From: Casuarius casuarius
Taxonomy: Eukaryota; Chordata; Aves; Casuariiformes; Casuariidae
Direction: 5' to 3'
Assembly: GCA_003342895.1 (NCBI GenBank)
Contig: PTFA01000055.1
Location: forward strand, 1,037,267-1,101,266
DNA length: 64,000 nucleotides
This document shows, piece after piece, positions 48,801-62,191 of the stretch. The translations under genes and the position numbers were made by a program. The notes under the pieces were generated by a model that was given only the letters and a program-made list of their open reading frames with translations, made no database searches and was not told the DNA's origin. Each line of letters begins with the position of its first letter. The first letter of the stretch is position 1.

Positions 48801-51800
48801 GCAAAATATCTGATTTTTGTTCAGTGTTATATGTGTAAAAAACAGGAAGTCAACATCTGTTTAAAATTTTAAAATATATTCTTATTTTCCAAAACAAGGG
48901 CTGGAGAGTCAGAACGCCTTTTTTTCATTAGTCATCCAAACTCTTTGGTAACTATAAAAGGATACATTTGCCCAACTGGTTTCCAGATATTGCCACAGAA
49001 CTCCAGTAAATTGTCCAAAAGTTTCAGTCTTTTATTGTTTCTGATAAAGAGAATTCTTTCGCTTTCAAATCTAATTGAAAGCTGATTTAAGACAAAAAAG
49101 GTTTAGTATTTTTGCATCAAACTTTTAAATATAAATGAGGTGAATTATTTGTAATCTTAAAATGTTCTGTGAATAACAAAACTAATGAAAACTGGCTTTT
49201 GAGGGGGGGGATTTGTCTCATAAATCTCTTCCCCTACTGCCACAATCTCAACTTCTCCTTCTTTCCTTTTGCCCCCATGTCCTAACAAACACCCTTCCCC
49301 AGTCATACACGAACAAGAGACAATAGTGCAGGTGGTAGACTGAACTCATGAGCATGACAATTAGCTATCTAGTATAAGATATACTGCTTAATTAGACGTC
49401 TACAGCCAAACAGAGGCTCTAACATCCTCTTTCAGGGGAACTGGTGGAAGAGATGAGGCTCTAGCTTGCTCCCAGTCCTCTAAATAATGACCAGTATTTC
49501 CCAGACTTGTGAGACCATGCTTATCTCTTGGTCCTCTCTCCGCTTCTCCCTCAAAAGGAATCAGCTGAAATTGACTGCTGGGTTCAAAGATTACTGGGGG
49601 AAATAACAGATATGCAATCAAACTGATAAACTAACAGCGTAATTGCACAATCTTTGACTCAAGAAGGGAGAATAAAAATAAAGCTAGAAAACCAAAAGCT
49701 AAAAAAGGAATAGTTTTGTCATTGTTGGAAAACACTATTTTCTTGACCAAATGGGGTCACCACAGTTATTCAGAATTATTTTCTTACATTTTAGCAGGGC
49801 CCTTGTAAGGACAAAGGAATGAAAAGGGAAAAAAAATCTCCTTTAAGGGACATGACAAAGACTAGGCACTATGACTCTAAGTTCTATATATGCCACTTCC
49901 AGGCTAACAACAGGGACCAAATAAATAGTTATGAGGAACTGAAAAGAAAATCTATCTGATGGATTTCCAGAGCTTTATCCATATTGTGACACCCTTTCCC
50001 CCACTTCATTATTCATCCCTTTTTTTTTCTTTTTCTCTTTCTATGATAGGGCACCTCACTGCAAAACATAATGTTTGGCCCAATATTTGTGTAAAGTATT
50101 CCAGACAATGAACATTGATAGGTATCAGCCATCACAAAGATATGTGAAAACAGTATTTGTTGTAGGTTACCTTAAAACAACTGTATTCTTTTCCTCTTCC
50201 TAATTATGGTAATGAATCTTTCTTTGTCATCAACACATGTACAAAAGATTGGTAACTACTATAGATGCACATCAAGTACATTTTAACTCTGACTCATTTC
50301 TCTTTCTGAAAACACCCACTGGAGTTCTTTGAATAAATAATGTCAGAAGTCATTTCTCTCCTAAATCTTCTCATAATCCTTTGAACAACAAAATCTCCAC
50401 ATATCTATTACGCATATCTATTAATCTATTATGTTACCATAATGTAAAACAGAAAGATTCTCTCCCTAAAAATGAGCACATAAGAAACTTTTGGCAGCTA
50501 CATCAATTGCATAGGTGGAAAATTAGTAGTAGCAAAACAGTCTTTGCAATCTTAGTTACCTTCCATACAGTTAGAATACATGTTGACATTCTGTCCCCAC
50601 TGAAGTCACCAGGAGTTTGGTAATAGAATTTTCTAAACTAAGGATTTCATTCTCAGGCTGGAGAACTCCTTAATTTACATGTCTACAGTGCAGACTTACA
50701 CATCTTGGCTATCACCAAAGTGCCTTATAGGCAATGAAGAGAAAAAGGGTGCTTCAGGTCATGAGTTATCTAATCTGTTTTAGTCTTCTTACAATATGAC
50801 ACCTCTCACCCATTGAGAGAGCCTGGTTCTCTTCACTGATTATAAAGAAAGAAGCCTAAACTGACTAGTTCAGGTAAAGATATTTACATTCAGTCAGATA
50901 AACCTTACTCACAGGACCTAGTTCAGCTGCAGGCAAGGACAGCCAGTACATACTAGGTAGTTCTTTATGGACAAGTGGCATCTACCAGCTTACAGTGTAT
51001 ACTTCTTTAAAGCTGTATTTCCCTTCTTTAGGTAAAATGGTCACAGGTTTTCTCTTGCAGCATCATTTTAACTGTCATTCCTAGGTAAAATTTGTCATTC
51101 AAAATAACCAATAAAGAAAAAAAAACATACCTTGTCAACGGAATTCTAGTTCACAGGGACTAAGAAAGACCCTTTCTATCAGATTCTGTGACTATGGAAA
51201 TATTTGGACTCCATTTTTTAAGAACTCATTCTGAGATGCATTAACAGTAAAAAATGTCCACATCTTCTAATCTAGTTCATCAACTCCTTTAATAGTATTC
51301 TTTTACATGTGGAACTCTGGCAAACATTAATGCAGGTTAGGTTAATTTTACAGTTCTGTGGTTTTCTGGGGTTTTTTTTCTTCTTTTTTTACTAGTATCC
51401 TAGAGTACTGTTTAGACTGGGGAGTGGAGAGAAAACTGTTTGTTAACAGGAAATTAGGTTGAGTTCACAACAAACACAAGGCTGATGGTGTTACTATTTA
51501 TAGCCTAAATCTTTACCTCCTGCCATTTAAGATTATACTGCCTTGTCCTTTCTTTCACAACATTCCTTATGTTTTGAAGATATTAAAAAACTTATCTGTT
51601 AAGCCCCTCTCATTTTGCTTCTTGAAATCCCCAAGATCTACTCCGATTCATTCAACTCACACTTGTAGTCCATAATAGAATGTGTCCTTTCATTACATCT
51701 GTAAACTGATTCTGCATCACATGTCCTAAAACCAGTCAAAATGCAGTCATGACTGAACCGAATTTTTAATACTATGAAACTTGTCTAGCTGGCTTATGGA

Positions 51801-54798
51801 CTGATGGTAATATTTTCTTGTGAAAAGCTGCATCTTACAAGAACAAGTCTTGTCCTATTTTACTTCTAAGCACATATTTACGTTCATAAACTGGCTGATG
51901 CTTGTCTTCCAAAGTCTATGAAGAAGTTGAAAAATAGACCCAAGTCAAGCTTGCCCAATACCTGCTTAGACAAATGTTTTTGGCAAAGTTCAGAACAAGA
52001 ATTCTGACAGAGGGACATCAGTGTTCCACAACATAGTATATTTTCAATTCTAACTCTGTTCCTTTTTTTGGTTTCCTAATTTCTCCTACAGCTCTACTGG
52101 CTCAAAGGAAGCTGACAATTCTCAGTGCTAGTGGAAAAGGCAACAGCTAAACAGTCAGACAGAACTAAAATAAAAGAAATAAAATTTGTCTGCTGAACTG
52201 TGAAGTAATTATATTTAATCTAACATTATACAAACGTATTTCATATTTTTTTCTGAACAGAACAGTATATTAAACCAGAACTCTGTGTTCTACAGCAGGT
52301 CAGACTAAATAACCGTAATAATTCCCTTGGCATTAAAATTGTTCAACCTGAAATAGACTTCTGTCCATCTCACTGCAAATACAGTTCCTCCACTGTGACG
52401 GATTTTCTTTTGCATTTTGCAGACCTAAAGATTTGGCAAAAGTCAATAAAATACATCTTGAAACATATCCAAGGAATTACTTATTTAACATAACATAACA
52501 GGATCCCAGGAGGCCAAAGACGATATGATACAAAAAAAAAAATCAAATTGATTGAATAAGTTGGATTATTCTAATATTATATTCTATATTGGATTTCGAA
52601 TGCTTAAACAAAGCACAAAATAAAGCATTTGTCTGAATTTATAAGCTTTTTTTCCCCACCAAAATAGTCGCTAAAAACCAAACAGTACTAACAAGATCTA
52701 AACAATAAATGTAGCATAAAGGTAATGCCATTTATCAAGAAGGGTTAAATCAAATTATGAGCCAGTTTTCCCATATAATGTTATCATTGCAGTACTTACA
52801 CCATTATATTACTTATATCATTATACTACTTTTTCTAATTTTATCATAATAAGTGAATGAATTTACTATCAACCTGATCTACAAAGCAACGCCTTACTAA
52901 TTTGCCAATCAAGTTTTGTATGCAAATAAATTATGGAAAAGTCAGTAAAACTAAAATAAGTCACTAAGTTCAGAATGGCCTTAACATTAATTCATAACTT
53001 TATCTCTTCATGTACGAACACATACTCATACCTTGCAGAAAATTTCAAATCAGCAGAACACATTTCATTAATTGTAAGGTTCTTAATTTGCTCAGTCATT
53101 TTAGAAAATCTTACTATGTACCTATAGCTAGCTGCCTAAATTTCTTTGATGCAGATGGCAAAAAAAAAGATCTCTAATTAAAATTTCTTTCTCTTTCAGT
53201 TTGAGAGGATTTAATTTTTTCTGGTTAGAAAGCCAGTGACTTTTCAAGGCCCTATCTTTTCTATAGTTATGCTCTTTCCTATGTAGAAAACACACAATGC
53301 TGATTCAGCATCGTAATCACTACTGTGAATTTCATTGCCATAGCTACAGCTAAGATGGCTGTCTTACCTTAAATTAGGTATTGTGAGCTACGAGCCACAG
53401 CACTGTGGTGATCCTCATGGTCTAAATTCCCCTATTTCTGCACCCCTTTCTCCTGCCACTTAGGAGGGTCTGCATGCTGCTCTGAGTACTGCTAGCTGGC
53501 TTCATGGTTCAAACATATAGCTAGTTTAAATGTAGCTATAAAACTAACTATGAAATAGTTCAAGTGTGATTACACAAGTTATAGGAATGACTGCAGTACA
53601 GACAATGTAATTTAAGCAGCTGTATCGGAAAAGGTGATTTTTATCCTGTGTAATTTGTTTTCATTCAAATTCAGAACACCGCCAATTTCTCAACCTCCTC
53701 CATGAAGTGAGTGAAATCCTTCATGTGGACCAGCTCACCTCCCCATGGCACCACAGGCCTCACTTTCCCGGCTGGTACAGTCCACCTAGCAGACTACCTT
53801 GAATCTATACACACTATTATCCATGGCATTCCAGAAATGGTAAGCCTGGAAGCTGGGATTTATGCTTTCAGCTCCCTGTCAGACTAATAATCCAGGAGCC
53901 TAGAACCGTGTCTGATGAGGTGCTATGAATCTACAAAACATGACTGCTAAGGCTTCCTGATGGCTGGCCCCATGGGCTGTGGATGTCGGGTAGGCAAGCT
54001 GGTAAGAAACCAGCTTTGGACCATCCCTGGAAAACTATCTCATTTCCATAGAATACTTCAACATCTCAGTAAAGACCTACAAAAATATTTTTCTTCTGGC
54101 TTTTTCAACCAGCTTTGCAATAGCCATAATTATTTAGCTGAGAACTGAGGCAATAGCTTCCTAGAAGAAATAAAGTTTTGACATCTGTGAGATATGTGTT
54201 CCTCCCTGGCTCAGTAAAATACTTTCATAGAGGCCATGAGCCTCTAAATGGGCGAGGAAATGGAAATGAGAACAAACATGATCAAGGGTATAGCCATTCA
54301 TGTTACATAGTAAGAGCACTCAAAAAGCACTCCTGAAAACAAGCAAAAGCTGTTCTTCTACCAGTCACAGTTAAACCATGTCCTGGAGACACAAAACCTT
54401 ATACTAGAGCCTGGAAAGCTTCTAAAAAAGTTGAAGATCCCAAGTAGCGAAATGCCCATCAGGTGCACAGGTATTTGATAATAATGCCAGATTGAGTTAA
54501 TCAAGAAGCTGCAACCTGTAATAGTTCTGACCAAGGTCAAAAAGTCTAATTTGGCTGCAGAGTTTTGGGGGAATGTTCTCCTGAATTGCTCCACAGGGAG
54601 TTATGTGAGTTGCTGAGCTAGCTTTAAAGCCTCTGCAAAGGGTGCTGACCTGAACCAAGGTCTTGGCTTTGAGCCCAGCCCAACTGAAGAAACAGGATTT
54701 CCATAGACAGTAAGCACAAATTAATCCAGGCATAATACTCACATCCATTACTCACTAATAAGCATAGTGTTATTAATAAAATTAATTCTGCCCCTGGC

Positions 54799-54825
54799 AG
54801 TGACCACAACCCTGTTGTGGTCACT
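54799..54825. repeat. perfect inverted repeat, 11-bp arms, 5-base loop
   Basis: The arms AGTGACCACAA and TTGTGGTCACT flank CCCTG. Each arm contains TGTGGTC or its complement (GACCACA), the core of a RUNX-type site (TGTGGT), so there are two facing RUNX-like cores. The site identity is inference from the motif only. Confidence 0.55.
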
Positions 54826-57800
54826 CAAATTTTGGACTCAGCTATACTCTAATAAACCATCTTTGATAAAGAGGACACAATTTCTTTAAAGAGAAAGCTT
54901 GTGACATAGTCTGGAGGAACAGATTGATTTGTTCGTGCTTGTTACACTAGGAAACATCCTGCAGATGAAAAAAATAGTTTTCTTAGATCTTACAAACGTG
55001 TATAGAAAATAAGGTCTTTTTTGCCTTCCATTTTTGTATAAAAAACAGGTCATTCTGGAGCTATATCTACCAATGTTGTATTGTGAGTCAACATTACCCT
55101 TCAGGGTAATTATACTGCACCCCTTTCCTTAGAATTCCTGATTTATAACAGTGATAACCATCAGTTCTAAAGATTTCCACCTAAGTGATAACTTTCTTCT
55201 TGCTCCTTGAGTATTTAATTAGTTCTGGTCTCTAAAGTCTGTCCTAAGTTCCTGCCAGCTGGAAGAAATATCTGCATCTCCCTTTTTTCAGATAATACTT
55301 TTACATGAACAGAAAATGTTTAAAAACAACAAACAAATGGTATAACAATGACACATACATGATTTTATTAATTTCTAGCTCAGTTGCCAATAAGCTAAAA
55401 AGAATAATAGAGCAAGAGCAACTTTGTTGTCCTTCACAGAAGTTGAGTTTTCAGACTAAGAAAAAGCTATTGATCACAAACTCCTATCGTCTTGTCAGAG
55501 CAGAACTTCCCCTTTCATTGTGACTCTATATTTTAAACAATTTCTAAGAAGTCCTAAAGTTATATTTGTTACACCCAAAGATCATTTTACAGAAATGGAG
55601 AACAGCTGCTTACTTTTAGTTTCAGAAAAGATTGCCACCATTTGATTAAAATATTGTAAGACATTTCTCTATATGTTAAGACTGAGGCTGTGCTTGCCAC
55701 AAGATCCAGATACGATGGTATTTTTAAAACAGTTCCTAACTGAAATTGAAGTGCTTACATCCAAAATTGTGATCTAAAAATTCTTCTTCACCTCTTGTCT
55801 AAATCTGGAGGAACCTACTCTGGATGCTACTGTTTGAGTCTGTAAGGTTCTCCAGACATTTAGCATTTTGGTTTTATATAGCTAGAATGCTGCTTCCAAA
55901 GCAGTTTGAGAACGGTGCTTCAAAAGCACTTTGGTGTGTGGATCAGATCTCCAGACCAGACATTCTTCCCCTTAATTTTCCTACAGAGTCAGACCTTCTA
56001 GGCATACTCAGAGCATGCCTAGCACAAACTGACAGGATTGGTCTGCTCACAAAATGCAGTTGCCACCACTTTTTTTAAGGCATGGCCAGAGAGGCCGTGT
56101 CCACCTTCTTTGTAACAGCTTAATGGTTACAGAATTCATCCAGAAATTGGGAGACTTGAATTCACTTCCTTCTCAGCCTGGACACATTCACAGCCACGTC
56201 CTGCACCCCAAGGAAAATGTCCCAGTTTGAAATCCTTAGGCAAGATGGCTACATCCTCATTGTAGTGATGAAAGAGTTGATCTCTGGTTCCTTCTCCTAG
56301 GACTATTCACTCTGTATGATGCTCAGGATACTCTTATATGAGTGAACTAACCTATACTGATTGCATGGATCCAGTCCACAAGAATTCGTGTTTAGTCCCT
56401 CCTCCTGGCTGTCTGAAGGCTATTTGAACATGGCCGTAGAGCAGGCAGCATAATAAATTAATTGTCCTGACAGCCTTGTCTCTTGCCACCCTCTTTCTTG
56501 AGGGCCTGGCATCCCCTTTTTCATCACATGATCTCACACACACACTTATCACATATCTAAAAGGCATGATATGCACAAGCAATATGCTGCTCCTTATAGA
56601 GGGATCATGGCAAACTCATAATTTGTTGACTCATAATTTGTCACATAGTTGAAAAATAAAAATGTCATCATTGCAAAAGCTGAAATTTCTGCACTACAGG
56701 GATATTCTCCTCGTGTGCAGGTGTTGTTTTCTTTCTTTAATGTATGCCATAAAACACATGCTAGCATCATGACCAGGCTCACACTCCTGTAAAAGCAAGA
56801 TTTTTCTCCTGATTAGGAAGATTAAAGGAAAACCTGAACAGTGCTCCATATTTAAATGTTGCTTTTGCATTAACTGTTACAGAGCAAAATGACAGAAATG
56901 AAAGAGGAATGCGTGTGTCCATCAGGGAAAAAGGGAGGAGTCAGAGTTTTTAACTATACTGGAGTGGGAAGAAAGAAAAGTGAACAAAGTGAGGGTTTTC
57001 AACATGATTATTGCAGTTGCAGCTACCTTTTTTCTGTAACCAAACAGTAGTAATTATATTATGCCGCCCAGCTGTGAATGAATGTAATGCAACACAAAAT
57101 AAAAATCTTAAAGAAGCCATTAGACTAACTACATCATTATTTTGAGAAATTATTGTCATCTATTAGTTAGTCTCCCTTCAAGGATCTGATAAGACAAGGT
57201 ACCCTCTCAGAAGTAAGAATGATCCCTTTACATAGTTTCATAATTGGAATATATCTGAAAAATAAATAATATTGTGCAACATACCATGAGTAGCCACTTG
57301 AAAGAAAAACTGTAACAATTAAAATGCTGCAATAAAAGGAAACACAGGTGAAGTGCAGAAAGTCCAAGATGATAATAACAACAAATTAATTCTCTGTCTT
57401 TAAATTCTGGCCTCATTTCATAAAATTTCATCTGTATATTGAGGCAGAGCTAAAGCACTGATAGGCCAACATTAGCTGATATGTTACCTGCATCTTTATT
57501 AAAATTTCTAGTTCAGTCCTCTGGTTTTATACAATCAATCAAGTCTAAATTTGTTTCTCAGATCTCCCCCCGACTTTAAGTTACCAGCTCTGTCCCGCTC
57601 AGAATGAACGCCAGAGTTCCAGTGGCTTCAGTTTCGCAGAAAAAGTGCTTCAGCACAAAAAAGGCTGAAATAGTTGGGTCAGAGAGATCAGTATGATTTT
57701 AACCTCATTCTACTTGAACAGCTAACAAGCTTGTGCTTTCCTAGCTGTATCTGTAGCTTACATTTTGAAGAAACATATTTCATATTAAGGTCTCGTAATA

Positions 57801-60120
57801 CATCAGAAAGGTCAAAAACATACTGTTGTCATAATATATAAATAAGTAAATAAGCAAGCAGAAAGTTAAAACTATGTTGCAAGAGAAAACTGAATCAGGA
57901 TTTAAATAAAACGTTTTCATTGTAAGAAGCTGACTCAATGGAAATAGAAATAGCACAGGATATGATAAAAAGAGTAGAAGTATCTTCTGTAAGAATCTTA
58001 AATGCTATTTCATATAGAAATCCTTCCACATGAAAGTAAAATGACACTCATAAAATAAAGAGGTTGGTGGCAGATTTATAACAATAAGTAACGCCATATA
58101 AGCTCATCTCTTCCAGTTCTAAGATCATCACACATGCAAATAGGTCAAATGAATAAAAAGTTACACAGAATTTTAGATGATTGTACTTCTGTGATACAGC
58201 CAGTTTTAATCATGATAAGCTCTACAAACTCAAGATAAATTTTGAAAAGAAAGTGCCCTGAGAAAATGTGGAAAAGAAAAGCAGTATGACTAAGGATGTG
58301 AGATACTTACAATCTATTAAAGAGGAAAATCAGACTATTTTATTTTAGTAAGGATACAGAATGTATATTAATTTGGTCCAGGAACACTCTATGATAGACA
58401 AAGAAAGACAAACTAAGAAGACATAAAAGATACTGGCAGAGAATAAATTTAACACAAAATATGAAGGGCATTTTCCATAATGTTTCCTACTAACTTTAAT
58501 TAAACTAGTACGAGCTGCAAAACAATTTTTTTATGAAGATCCCTTTCTACAGTAAAAAGGTTTTTTGGCACATTTGTACCACTGGTTAATATAGATGGAG
58601 CAGGAACATGGGCATTCTCCAAGAATATCAAGTATCAGCTAAAAGCTGAGCTGTAAAACATGAAAAGATTTATGCATGCAGTATTGTTGGAACAATACCA
58701 AATCCTGCAAGGTCTTAGTTCTGATACTTCAAGACGGAGCCCTTGAGTATCTCAGACATAATAAAAATAAGACTACAGCCCCACAAGTTCTGCCAAGTGA
58801 ATTCTAACATGGTCCTGGAATCAGATAGGAAAAAATGGAGACTATGAAAATGAACAACATAGTAATCAAGGTGAAGGACATCTTGGAGACCATGCATAAG
58901 CAACTGTAAGAACAAATTTAAATGTAAATATCACTAATCTACAGTACAATGTAAACCACTAGAGATGATAATACAGGCTTTCAATGACAAAATTTCACTT
59001 AGAAAGTATAGGAACAAGCTCTGTAGTTTTTTCTCAGCAGTACATAATATAGTGTAATAACAACAGTGAACATGGCATCATGTCTATTACAATTATCGAT
59101 GTTGTCATACTGTTCCTTTAATGGAAGTAAGTTAAGCATGCTTCTGGCTATTTGAAGTCACAGTCTTCCATTCCTCACTGCGTGCTACAGCTCAGAGATC
59201 CTTTTACCTAACAAACAAATCAAAACTATTCAAATCCTCAATACAAATGGAAGAACAGTTTCCATGGAAAATGAGTTCCATGTACACTGCAGTCACCCTA
59301 TTTAGAAGACTGCCTGCCTTTGAAACTTTTAAAAGCTTTGGTTCCTGTTCTTTCATCCCCTCACCTCTGGAATAAAATGCATTTCTACTGTTTTCTGTAG
59401 GAATAATCCCCACTGAAAAGGAAAAGAATTGGGCTTCTCTGAAGTTTTTAAATTTTGTTGTCTTTGCAGGGTTCAATCCTTCAAAGCACTTAAATTAATC
59501 TTTAATTGCAAATATTTCCATAAGATTCCATGGAACTACCTATGTACTTATTATGAATATTCTGAAATACTTTGCTGGAATTGGATTGGAAGGCAGAGTT
59601 CAAAAAGGCAAATCATGCTTAATTTATAGCACTGGAAAAAAATCCTTCCTCCTCATTCTGTGTTATTTTAGAAAGACATAAAAGAATGTGTGAAACAGTG
59701 ACATTCTTGAAATTAATTTCACCTTTTTATTTTATCCATCATTATAGGTAATGATTTTCTGTACTATTACATCTACTGAAACTAACAATATTTGTTGTGC
59801 AGACATTGAAATTACCCAATATCTTAATTACTTTTGGGCCTTAGCATATCTCATCTGGAGATGCCTGCTTAATATACACGTATTGATTACTACTAGTGTA
59901 TAAAATCTTAAACTCAAAGAAGAGTATTTAGCTATATATTCCGAACAGTTGCCTGAATGAGGAACCCAAAGCAATAAAGACTGTAAAAAGATGCAGAATG
60001 GCTATTCTACAAGCAATGAATAGGAGTTTGCTTTGTCTGAATTAGTTTCACATTCCAAAATAAGTAATGGTCTGGGATGTATTTTACTTTTTTGAATGTG
60101 TTAATGAGAAATGCTGGATC

Positions 60121-60121
60121 N
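60121..60121. other. single undetermined base (N)
   Basis: One ambiguous base in otherwise continuous sequence. It marks low-coverage or polymorphic assembly at this point. Confidence 0.99.
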
Positions 60122-60194
60122 GTCCAGTGATTCACCTGTTCCAGTGTCTTCCTTTTGACATTACCTGAAAAAAATGCATATGACATTACCACAA

Positions 60195-60222
60195 AAAATA
60201 AATAAATAAAGTAATAATAATA
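60195..60222. repeat. (AAAT)n/(AAT)n simple repeat
   Basis: Three AAAT-type units run into AATAATAAT with a GT interruption. This is an ordinary compound microsatellite. Confidence 0.75.
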
Positions 60223-60371
60223 CCAAGAGTAAGTCTGAAGAAATTAGGAATAATCATATACCAGGAAAGTTTATTTTTAATGTTAGGAAGTCTTATTTGT
60301 CACTGTGATGAGTATACATCATGATACATGTGGAATGTACATTCCCCACCCACGTACCAAATATCACATAT

Positions 60372-60391
60372 AGTTCAAAAATTTTTGAACT
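60372..60391. repeat. perfect 20-bp A/T-rich palindrome
   Basis: AGTTCAAAAATTTTTGAACT is fully self-complementary with no spacer. No function is inferred. Confidence 0.75.
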
Positions 60392-61116
60392 GACTAGCTT
60401 AGTCCATGGGCTGTGCACTTAGTTAAATACAGTGAAACAAAGGGAATACAAAGATTTGTTATTAAAAAAACAACATGGGAAATTATTGCCCTCTTTGAAA
60501 CTGAGGTAAAATCAGCAGAACTAACACAATTCACTTAAAAAAAATACAGTTTTTTTCCAAAATCTCTGTTGTCTTTTTGCTTGGGTACAGCTTTGGCTTG
60601 CTTTAATTTTATGCATAACACTTTTAAATGGAAAAAATGTGTTTAGTCTCTTAATTGGTACTAACACAGCTAAAATCTCCATTCTGCACAACTTACATAT
60701 GTGCTTAATTTCATCAACTTTGAGTAGTCCCACTGTGGTAATTAAATATGTTTTATAATGTGTAAAGTCAAGCACGTGCATAAATTATTTCTGGATCAGG
60801 ACCTTTACTCTCAAAAACAGATTTTAAATTGTGCACTGTTTTCTGAAACCTGTATTTCCACAGAGTCTACAAGTAAAAGTGTACCCAGCATATTCTCATA
60901 AAATGCATAACAGAAGGTGGAAGATGTATTTAACTATTGTAGTGATGATTAGCAGCTGTAGTTTATTAGCCTCAGAGGAACTGACAAAAAATCCAGGAAC
61001 TTCCAATTATTCACTACATTCTTTGCTCCAGTTCAAAGAAAATAGATGTTTTTTCTAATAGCATCAAGATCCACAAATCCTTAGTAATATTTTGACCTCT
61101 CTTTTTCTTGCTTTAG

Positions 61117-61227
61117 AGATCTTGGGGTTCTCCTGCTTTATAAACAACAAAATGAGTTTTCAGCAGGTCCAGCACGAGAATTCAAGACACTGCTGAAGGA
61201 ATGTCACCCCACCTGAGCATCACGGTG
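61117..61227 (+). other. candidate upstream non-coding (5' UTR) exon
   Basis: A good acceptor (CTCTCTTTTTCTTGCTTTAG) ends at 61116, and a perfect GTAAGT donor starts at 61228, enclosing 111 bases. All three frames contain stops in the first part, so it could only be a leader exon. An ATG at 61201 would encode nine codons up to the donor, ending in phase 0. That does not match the phase-1 end of the exon at 62219, so the ATG would be out of frame with the next exon of that gene. It lies 0.5 kb upstream of the CpG island on the same strand. This is consistent with an alternative upstream leader, but unproven. Confidence 0.25.
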
Positions 61228-61907
61228 GTAAGTACAAAAAGAAAAAGTACTGCAAGCTGTTCTTTCACTGGCTGTTTAACGAACCCTGAAAACCGAGGTC
61301 TGAACCTGGCTGATTATTACCTTTGCGATTTATTCAGTGATTTATTAGTGAAGCCACTCTGGGGGCAGGGATGCAGGGAAGTATGCCATGCGAATACTGG
61401 GCAGAGGAGGGCAAAGGCAGTTGTCTCGCTTTTTGTTAGCGCAGCAAAGCCCAGGGGGTAGCAAAGACTTGGCAAAATCGTCCTCTCTCCTAAGAGTTAC
61501 TGCAGCCCCAGAGCCACTGAGAATGGGGAGGGGGTGGCCGGCTTCCTCCTGCAGGCAAATGACCGGCCTTAGAGCGCGTTTTTAAGGGGTGATGTAAGAG
61601 AAATAAAGCTTGACCAGCCAAACACATCCCCTACCCCAGGGATGTGTTTCTCCTGCTGAGGAGCGAGCGAGAGGTAGCCGTGAGGCAAGCCCGGCTTCCT
61701 CCTGCCCTGCCAGGAGGGGGCTGGCTGGCTGGCGAGAGACACCTATTAATTAATTGTGAGCGGGCAGATGCCCCTTTAAGGTCTGCTCAGCGCCCTGCAG
61801 GCTGCAGCCGGAGGCTTGGGGGGAGATTTGGCTTTATTTGTACATCTCGGCGCTGGGATCGCTCTACGGGGGGGGCTCCAAAGCTCAGAGGTCTTTGGGG
61901 CGAGGGG

Positions 61908-61972
61908 NNNNNNNNNNNNNNNNNNNNNNNNNNNNNNNNNNNNNNNNNNNNNNNNNNNNNNNNNNNNNNNNN
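61908..61972. other. assembly gap, 65 N
   Basis: The N run sits inside the CpG island and is flanked by GGGGCGAGGGG and GTGGGGGG. Such G-rich flanks are typical of sequence lost to GC or quadruplex bias. The true length may differ from 65. Confidence 0.98.
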
Positions 61973-61999
61973 GTGGGGGGAGAAGCTAAATTCTTCTTG

Positions 62000-62005
62000 A
62001 TGTGA
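62000..62005 (+). promoter_or_regulatory. AUG-UGA start-stop element in the probable 5' leader
   Basis: ATGTGA is an initiation codon followed at once by a stop, 192 bases before the putative main ATG. If the transcript starts upstream of this point, it would stall or disengage scanning ribosomes. The surrounding context (TTG before, TG after) is a weak Kozak match. The transcription start is not known, so its inclusion in the mRNA is inference. Confidence 0.3.
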
Positions 62006-62039
62006 AGAAAAAACGTAAAGACTGAATAACAAACAGGAA

Positions 62040-62084
62040 ATGCCTAACTCGGCTGCAAGGCGGACGGGAGGCGCAGAGCGCTGA
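62040..62084 (+). promoter_or_regulatory. 14-codon upstream ORF in the probable 5' leader
   Basis: ATG at 62040 has A at -3 (GGAAATGC), so it should be recognised moderately well. It reads MPNSAARRTGGAER and stops at TGA 62082-62084, 107 bases before the putative main ATG. A translated, arginine-rich short uORF with time for reinitiation is a common repressive device. Its role depends on the unmapped start site. Confidence 0.35.
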
Positions 62085-62105
62085 GCTCCACTCGCAGCGC
62101 AGGCA

Positions 62106-62124
62106 CCGCCGGGCGCGCCGGCGG
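62106..62124 (+). promoter_or_regulatory. all-GC hairpin in the probable 5' leader
   Basis: CCGCCGG and CCGGCGG pair perfectly around GCGCG: a seven-base-pair stem of only G and C about 67 bases upstream of the main ATG, lying between the uORF and the ATG. In an mRNA this would be very stable and could slow scanning. It is also simply what CpG-island sequence can produce. Confidence 0.35.
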
Positions 62125-62191
62125 CAGCACCGCTCCCGCCGCCCCTGCCCTCGGCCCGGGCTCCCGACCCCCGGCCCGCAGGAGCCCAGGC

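Larger units (their letters stand above)
42663..52000. other. AT-rich non-coding DNA
   Basis: No supported gene. Listed separately are the 26-bp tandem duplication at 45524-45575, the palindrome at 45785-45802 and a 116-codon minus-strand open frame at 44889-45239. A donor AAG|GTAAGTAT at 43715 with an upstream acceptor at 43562 bounds 151 bases containing stops, so at most it would be a non-coding exon. Confidence 0.5.
52001..61080. other. AT-rich non-coding DNA upstream of the CpG island
   Basis: No supported gene. It includes an 11-bp-arm hairpin at 54799-54825, a short CA run at 56535-56545, an A-rich strand-biased stretch at about 57830-58450, a single unknown base at 60121, (AAAT)/(AAT) runs at 60195-60222 and a 20-bp palindrome at 60372-60391. 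Reading frames are at most 90 codons. Confidence 0.5.
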
